The position numbers and the translations under genes were made by a program. The notes under the pieces are model-generated. The model worked only from the letters and a program-made list of their open reading frames with translations. It searched no databases and had not been told where the DNA came from. Positions 6,850 to 9,114 of a DNA stretch of 9,114 nucleotides are shown here, piece by piece; the first letter of the stretch is position 1; each line of letters opens with the position of its first letter. This stretch comes from Alphaproteobacteria bacterium (lineage in GTDB: Bacteria > Pseudomonadota > Alphaproteobacteria > ATCC43930 > CGMCC-115725): NCBI GenBank assembly GCA_005884825.1, contig VAZT01000166.1, positions 1 through 9,114 on the forward strand, in the 5' to 3' direction.

Positions 6850-8085
6850 GTGGCTGGTGGCGATACCTGGTTTAACGGGGCAACTCTCGGCGGCTCCTCG
6901 GTTGGTGCCAAAGGCGGCGGTGGCGGGGGCGACAATTCGGGCGGTGGCGGCGGCGCGTCTGGTGGCGGTCTCGGAACAACCAAACATTCCGGCGGGACTG
7001 GTGGCGCGCCAGGCGGGTCGAACCCCTATTCCGGATCGGGCGGTGGCGGCGCGGCCGGGCCGAACGGTGATGGCGGGACCGGCGGCGGTCTGAGCAATAA
7101 TCCTACCAACGGTGCCGGCGGCGGTGGTGGCAATGGTAATGGCGGCACCGGCGTAAGTCCCAATAACACCATCTTCGGCGGTGATGGCGGCAACGGTAGT
7201 GGCGGCAACGGTGGCGGGACCGGTGACACCGGTAGCGGCGCGGGTAGCGGCACGTCCGGGACCGGCGGCGGCGGGGGCGGCGGAAAATACCTTTCGAGTT
7301 CCCTTGGCGGGAATGGCGCCGGTGGCTCCGAGTTCGACGGTAATCACGGCTCGGGCGGCGGGGGCGGCGGTGGCGGTGGCCGCGACCTTGGTGTCGCCAC
7401 CGCTGCGGGGAATGGCGGGATAGGCGCCGATTACGGCGGCGGGGGCGGCGGCGGCGGGTATCCGGAGAGTGGTACCGCCTGGGGCATGGGGGGCTCTGGC
7501 GGGAACGGTGTCGTTGTCATCACCTACACGCCCGCAATCAGCGCCACGATAGTGGCGGAGTCTCGGAATGCGATGGAGCATCAAGCGGTAAGCGGCATCG
7601 ATAATTTTGAGGCGGTCGAATTTGGCCAATCTATCCCGAGCGATATCGTAATGCCGACGGAAGGACGCCGAGAAATTCGTGGCGATGGCGAAACACCGAT
7701 TGAAGCTTCCTGTGCTGCTCTTCGCAGCTCGCCGTTCCCGCTTCAATGGGCGGGTTCCTTGGCCTTCTATACGGACGCCCTGATGCCGCTCGAAACCGCC
7801 GCGGCGTTACACCGCGATACGCTCGGCATCGTCGAATTTGCCTGCGTTACCTCGACCGACCTGCGATTCCGGCTTGAGCTGCTCACTATTCCGGGCAGTG
7901 AGGCGCTCCTTCCTGCAGAATCGCTGACGAACGGCGCACGCATTTCAGCGGATGGGCCGCTCAGTTTGGAGTGGGTAGGCCCTCCGTCCCTGCTGATCGT
8001 TGCACCGGAACGGCTGTTGCGCTCACCCGGCAGGGTCCGCGTACTTGCGGCGCCCGGCAGTATTCACCCGCTCAGAGGTGATTGA
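6850..8085 (+). CDS. Glycine-rich phage fibre/adhesin-like protein, 411 aa (5' end possibly lost)
   Basis: GTG 6850 is the only usual start in this frame after the TGA at 6778; it has no clear ribosome binding site, and similarity-like sequence continues upstream of it. Residues 1-228 are dominated by Gly-Gly-x runs with scattered Asn, Ser and Thr, and this block ends in GNGVVVITYTP, a characteristic end of such domains in phage proteins. The early part contains GGDTWFNGATLGGSSVGAKG. Glycine-rich blocks of this type form polyglycine-II bundles in some phage adhesin tips (for example gp38 of Salmonella phage S16), so a receptor-binding role is plausible. Residues about 268-377 hold repeats of about 14 residues built on P-L/I-E. 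The last gene segment ends SIHPLRGD. There are no membrane segments. Virion adhesin, head fibre or tail fibre are all possible. Confidence 0.65.
   Translation: MAGGDTWFNGATLGGSSVGAKGGGGGGDNSGGGGGASGGGLGTTKHSGGTGGAPGGSNPYSGSGGGGAAGPNGDGGTGGGLSNNPTNGAGGGGGNGNGGTGVSPNNTIFGGDGGNGSGGNGGGTGDTGSGAGSGTSGTGGGGGGGKYLSSSLGGNGAGGSEFDGNHGSGGGGGGGGGRDLGVATAAGNGGIGADYGGGGGGGGYPESGTAWGMGGSGGNGVVVITYTPAISATIVAESRNAMEHQAVSGIDNFEAVEFGQSIPSDIVMPTEGRREIRGDGETPIEASCAALRSSPFPLQWAGSLAFYTDALMPLETAAALHRDTLGIVEFACVTSTDLRFRLELLTIPGSEALLPAESLTNGARISADGPLSLEWVGPPSLLIVAPERLLRSPGRVRVLAAPGSIHPLRGD
7651..7980 (+). repeat. Degenerate ~14-residue repeats in the C-terminal part of the glycine-rich protein
   Basis: Cores MPTEG, TPIEA, FPLQW, MPLET, GIVEF, RLELL, LPAES and LSLEW follow one another, mostly at 14-residue intervals, with one gap of 16 and a longer last one. 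The pattern is hydrophobic, then P-L/I-E, then about ten residues often holding A/S, R/T and D. The units are too diverged to see as DNA repeats. A regular beta-solenoid or coiled fold is possible but not shown. Confidence 0.5.
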
Positions 8086-8088
8086 GGT
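8084..8088 (+). promoter_or_regulatory. Ribosome binding site GAGGT for the 125-aa gene
   Basis: GAGGT overlaps the stop codon of the glycine-rich gene and lies 7 bases before ATG 8096. It selects this start over ATG 8000, which would overlap the upstream coding region by 86 bases. Confidence 0.6.
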
Positions 8089-8095
8089 TTTCGGA

Positions 8096-8473
8096 ATGCG
8101 CATCACTACGCCTTTTGCGCCGATCGAGGTTGGTGAAGCCGATTATTTTGCTTTCGATTTCACACCGGATGTGGGTGCGGCTACGATCGTATCGACGAGC
8201 TGGAACTGCGCACTGGGCCCCTACGAGACGGTGATCGATCCGACACCGCAGTCGCGGGTTTTCTCGGTTTCCACGCAAACTGCTATTCAAATGCGTTCAC
8301 CGATGGACGGATCGCTGCAGACGCGTACTGGGGCGTTTTCCGTCGGCCTGATCGGGGGTATGCCGGTCTCGGCAGCTGGCGGAAATTACATCCTCGAGGC
8401 CACCGCCAATTTGAGCGACGGGCGTGTGCTGAAGCTCAATTCGACGGTGCAATGCAAGCTGCCGGGGCCCTGA
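8096..8473 (+). CDS. Small beta-rich phage protein, 125 aa, possible fibre/adaptor
   Basis: The start ATG 8096 is set by GAGGT upstream. The product begins MRITTPFAPIEVGEADYFAF and has no signal or membrane segment. Alternating hydrophobic strands include FDFTPDVGAATIVSTSW, then RVFSVSTQTAIQMRSP, and finally GGNYILEATANLSDGRVLKL followed by a Cys near the end. The last element (Y-x-L-x-A/T-x-x-x-SDGR) resembles the final strands of immunoglobulin-like beta-sandwich proteins often seen between fibre and capsid genes in phages, such as fibre-tail adaptor proteins. That comparison is by eye only. Two cysteines (in SWNCAL and VQCKLPG) could form a disulfide. Its location between the glycine-rich fibre-like gene and the prohead protease suggests it helps attach or cap a virion appendage. 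Confidence 0.7.
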   Translation: MRITTPFAPIEVGEADYFAFDFTPDVGAATIVSTSWNCALGPYETVIDPTPQSRVFSVSTQTAIQMRSPMDGSLQTRTGAFSVGLIGGMPVSAAGGNYILEATANLSDGRVLKLNSTVQCKLPGP

Positions 8474-8531
8474 CCATTCGGCAGACCGGTGGCGCTTGTG
8501 CGGTTACAAAACTAAATCTGGGATTTCCATT

Positions 8532-9114
8532 ATGCGGCTTTACGGCGCAATCCAGAAGGTCGAGCCTCAAGACGACGGGACCGTGCGGGTGCACGGGATA
8601 GCCACATCCGAGGCGGTAGACGAACAGGGGGAGATCGTGCGGGCGGATGCCATTCGCGCCGCGATCCCCGATTATATGCGTTTCCCCGCTCTGCGAGAAA
8701 TGCATCAACTCTCTGCTGCGGGAACGACGCTCGAAGCCGAGGTTTGCGAGGACGGCACTACCCGCATTGTCGCCCATGTCGTCGACCCGATCGCGGTGGC
8801 CAAGGTAAGAAATCAGGTCTATCGGGGCTTCTCCATTGGCGGGCGCGTCACGCGGCGCGAGGCCGGCAAGCCGAACACCATCACCGGCCTCGTGTTAAAC
8901 GAGATTTCTTTGGTCGATCGACCCGCGAATCCAGAAGCCATTTTTGATTGCTGGAAAGCATCGGCGACCGCGAATCCTCCTCTTGGCGTCGCAGAACCGG
9001 TTGCCGCGGAAGCCGGACCCACAGATACAGAACAGCTTCCGGTGGCACCGCAACCGTTCAATGTCCCAATCCAGATCTGGGCCTGCACTGTTCCCGGTCA
9101 CCGTCATATGGCCA
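8532..9114 (+). CDS. Prohead maturation protease, XkdF/S78-like (partial, cut at window end)
   Basis: The start ATG 8532 has GGGA 8 bases upstream. 194 codons are present and no stop is reached. Prohead proteases cleave scaffold and capsid N-termini during head maturation and often their own tail. Family features: VRVHGIATSEAVDEQGEIV near the start, LREMHQ with His58, VYRGFSIGGRV with Ser101, and LNEISLVDRPANPEA (residues 122-136), the usual closing motif of the HK97/XkdF-type protease domain. His58 and Ser101 are the likely catalytic pair by family pattern. After residue 140 the sequence becomes an Ala/Pro/Glu-rich linker leading to WACTVPGHRHMA, whose C and H-x-H could begin a small metal-binding or scaffold segment. 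The long extension suggests a protease-scaffold fusion. Portal upstream and, by expectation, major capsid downstream fit a head module. Confidence 0.85.
   Translation, partial: MRLYGAIQKVEPQDDGTVRVHGIATSEAVDEQGEIVRADAIRAAIPDYMRFPALREMHQLSAAGTTLEAEVCEDGTTRIVAHVVDPIAVAKVRNQVYRGFSIGGRVTRREAGKPNTITGLVLNEISLVDRPANPEAIFDCWKASATANPPLGVAEPVAAEAGPTDTEQLPVAPQPFNVPIQIWACTVPGHRHMA

Noticed and set aside
6850..7530. Glycine-rich tract as a DNA tandem repeat or CRISPR-like array
   Set aside because: The GGC/GGT richness is coding low complexity without a fixed repeat unit or spacers.
6841..7746. 301-codon open frame on the minus strand, Ala/Thr-rich
   Set aside because: It is the mirror of the GGC/GGT-rich glycine codons of the + strand gene. 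Its low-complexity product has no start context and no family features.
1..9114. Gene transfer agent cluster (RcGTA-like)
   Set aside because: Terminase, portal and protease are present, but the spike, glycine-rich and small beta-rich genes between them do not match the compact GTA order.

Overview
The window is a piece of a tailed-phage or prophage structural region. The DNA is GC-rich and every convincing gene is on the + strand and tightly packed. The style of the proteins (HK97-type portal and protease, several Gly/Ala/Thr-rich virion proteins) suggests an alphaproteobacterial host, perhaps Rhizobiales or Sphingomonadales. This host assignment comes from remembered resemblance, not from a search.

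Layout: the last 54 codons of the large terminase (1-166); a 145-aa small virion-type protein with a TTG start (204-641); a protein of about 1005 aa with a pectate-lyase-like beta-helix, four tandem repeats of about 120 aa and a Cys-containing C-terminal domain, a candidate tailspike or other depolymerase/adhesin (641-3658); the portal protein (3678-5039); a 368-aa probable virion protein (5148-6254); a 123-aa conserved-type hypothetical protein (6365-6736); a glycine-rich fibre/adhesin-like protein whose 5' end looks damaged (remnant 6782-6849, open body 6850-8085); a 125-aa beta-rich protein (8096-8473); and the start of a prohead protease of the XkdF/S78 type, cut by the window end (8532-9114).

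Terminase, portal and protease give the usual order of a head module: packaging motor, portal, maturation protease, with the major capsid gene expected just downstream. What is unusual is that fibre-, spike- and decoration-like genes are interleaved into this head module, both between terminase and portal and between portal and protease. They may encode head fibres or decorations, or a host-recognition cassette inserted in the packaging block.

The points most worth checking are the frame break at the 5' end of the glycine-rich gene, the four-repeat architecture of the large spike-like protein, the signal-peptide-like segment inside that protein, and the 14-residue repeats in the C-terminal part of the glycine-rich protein. 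No tRNA, rRNA, CRISPR array, insertion sequence or integrase was seen.
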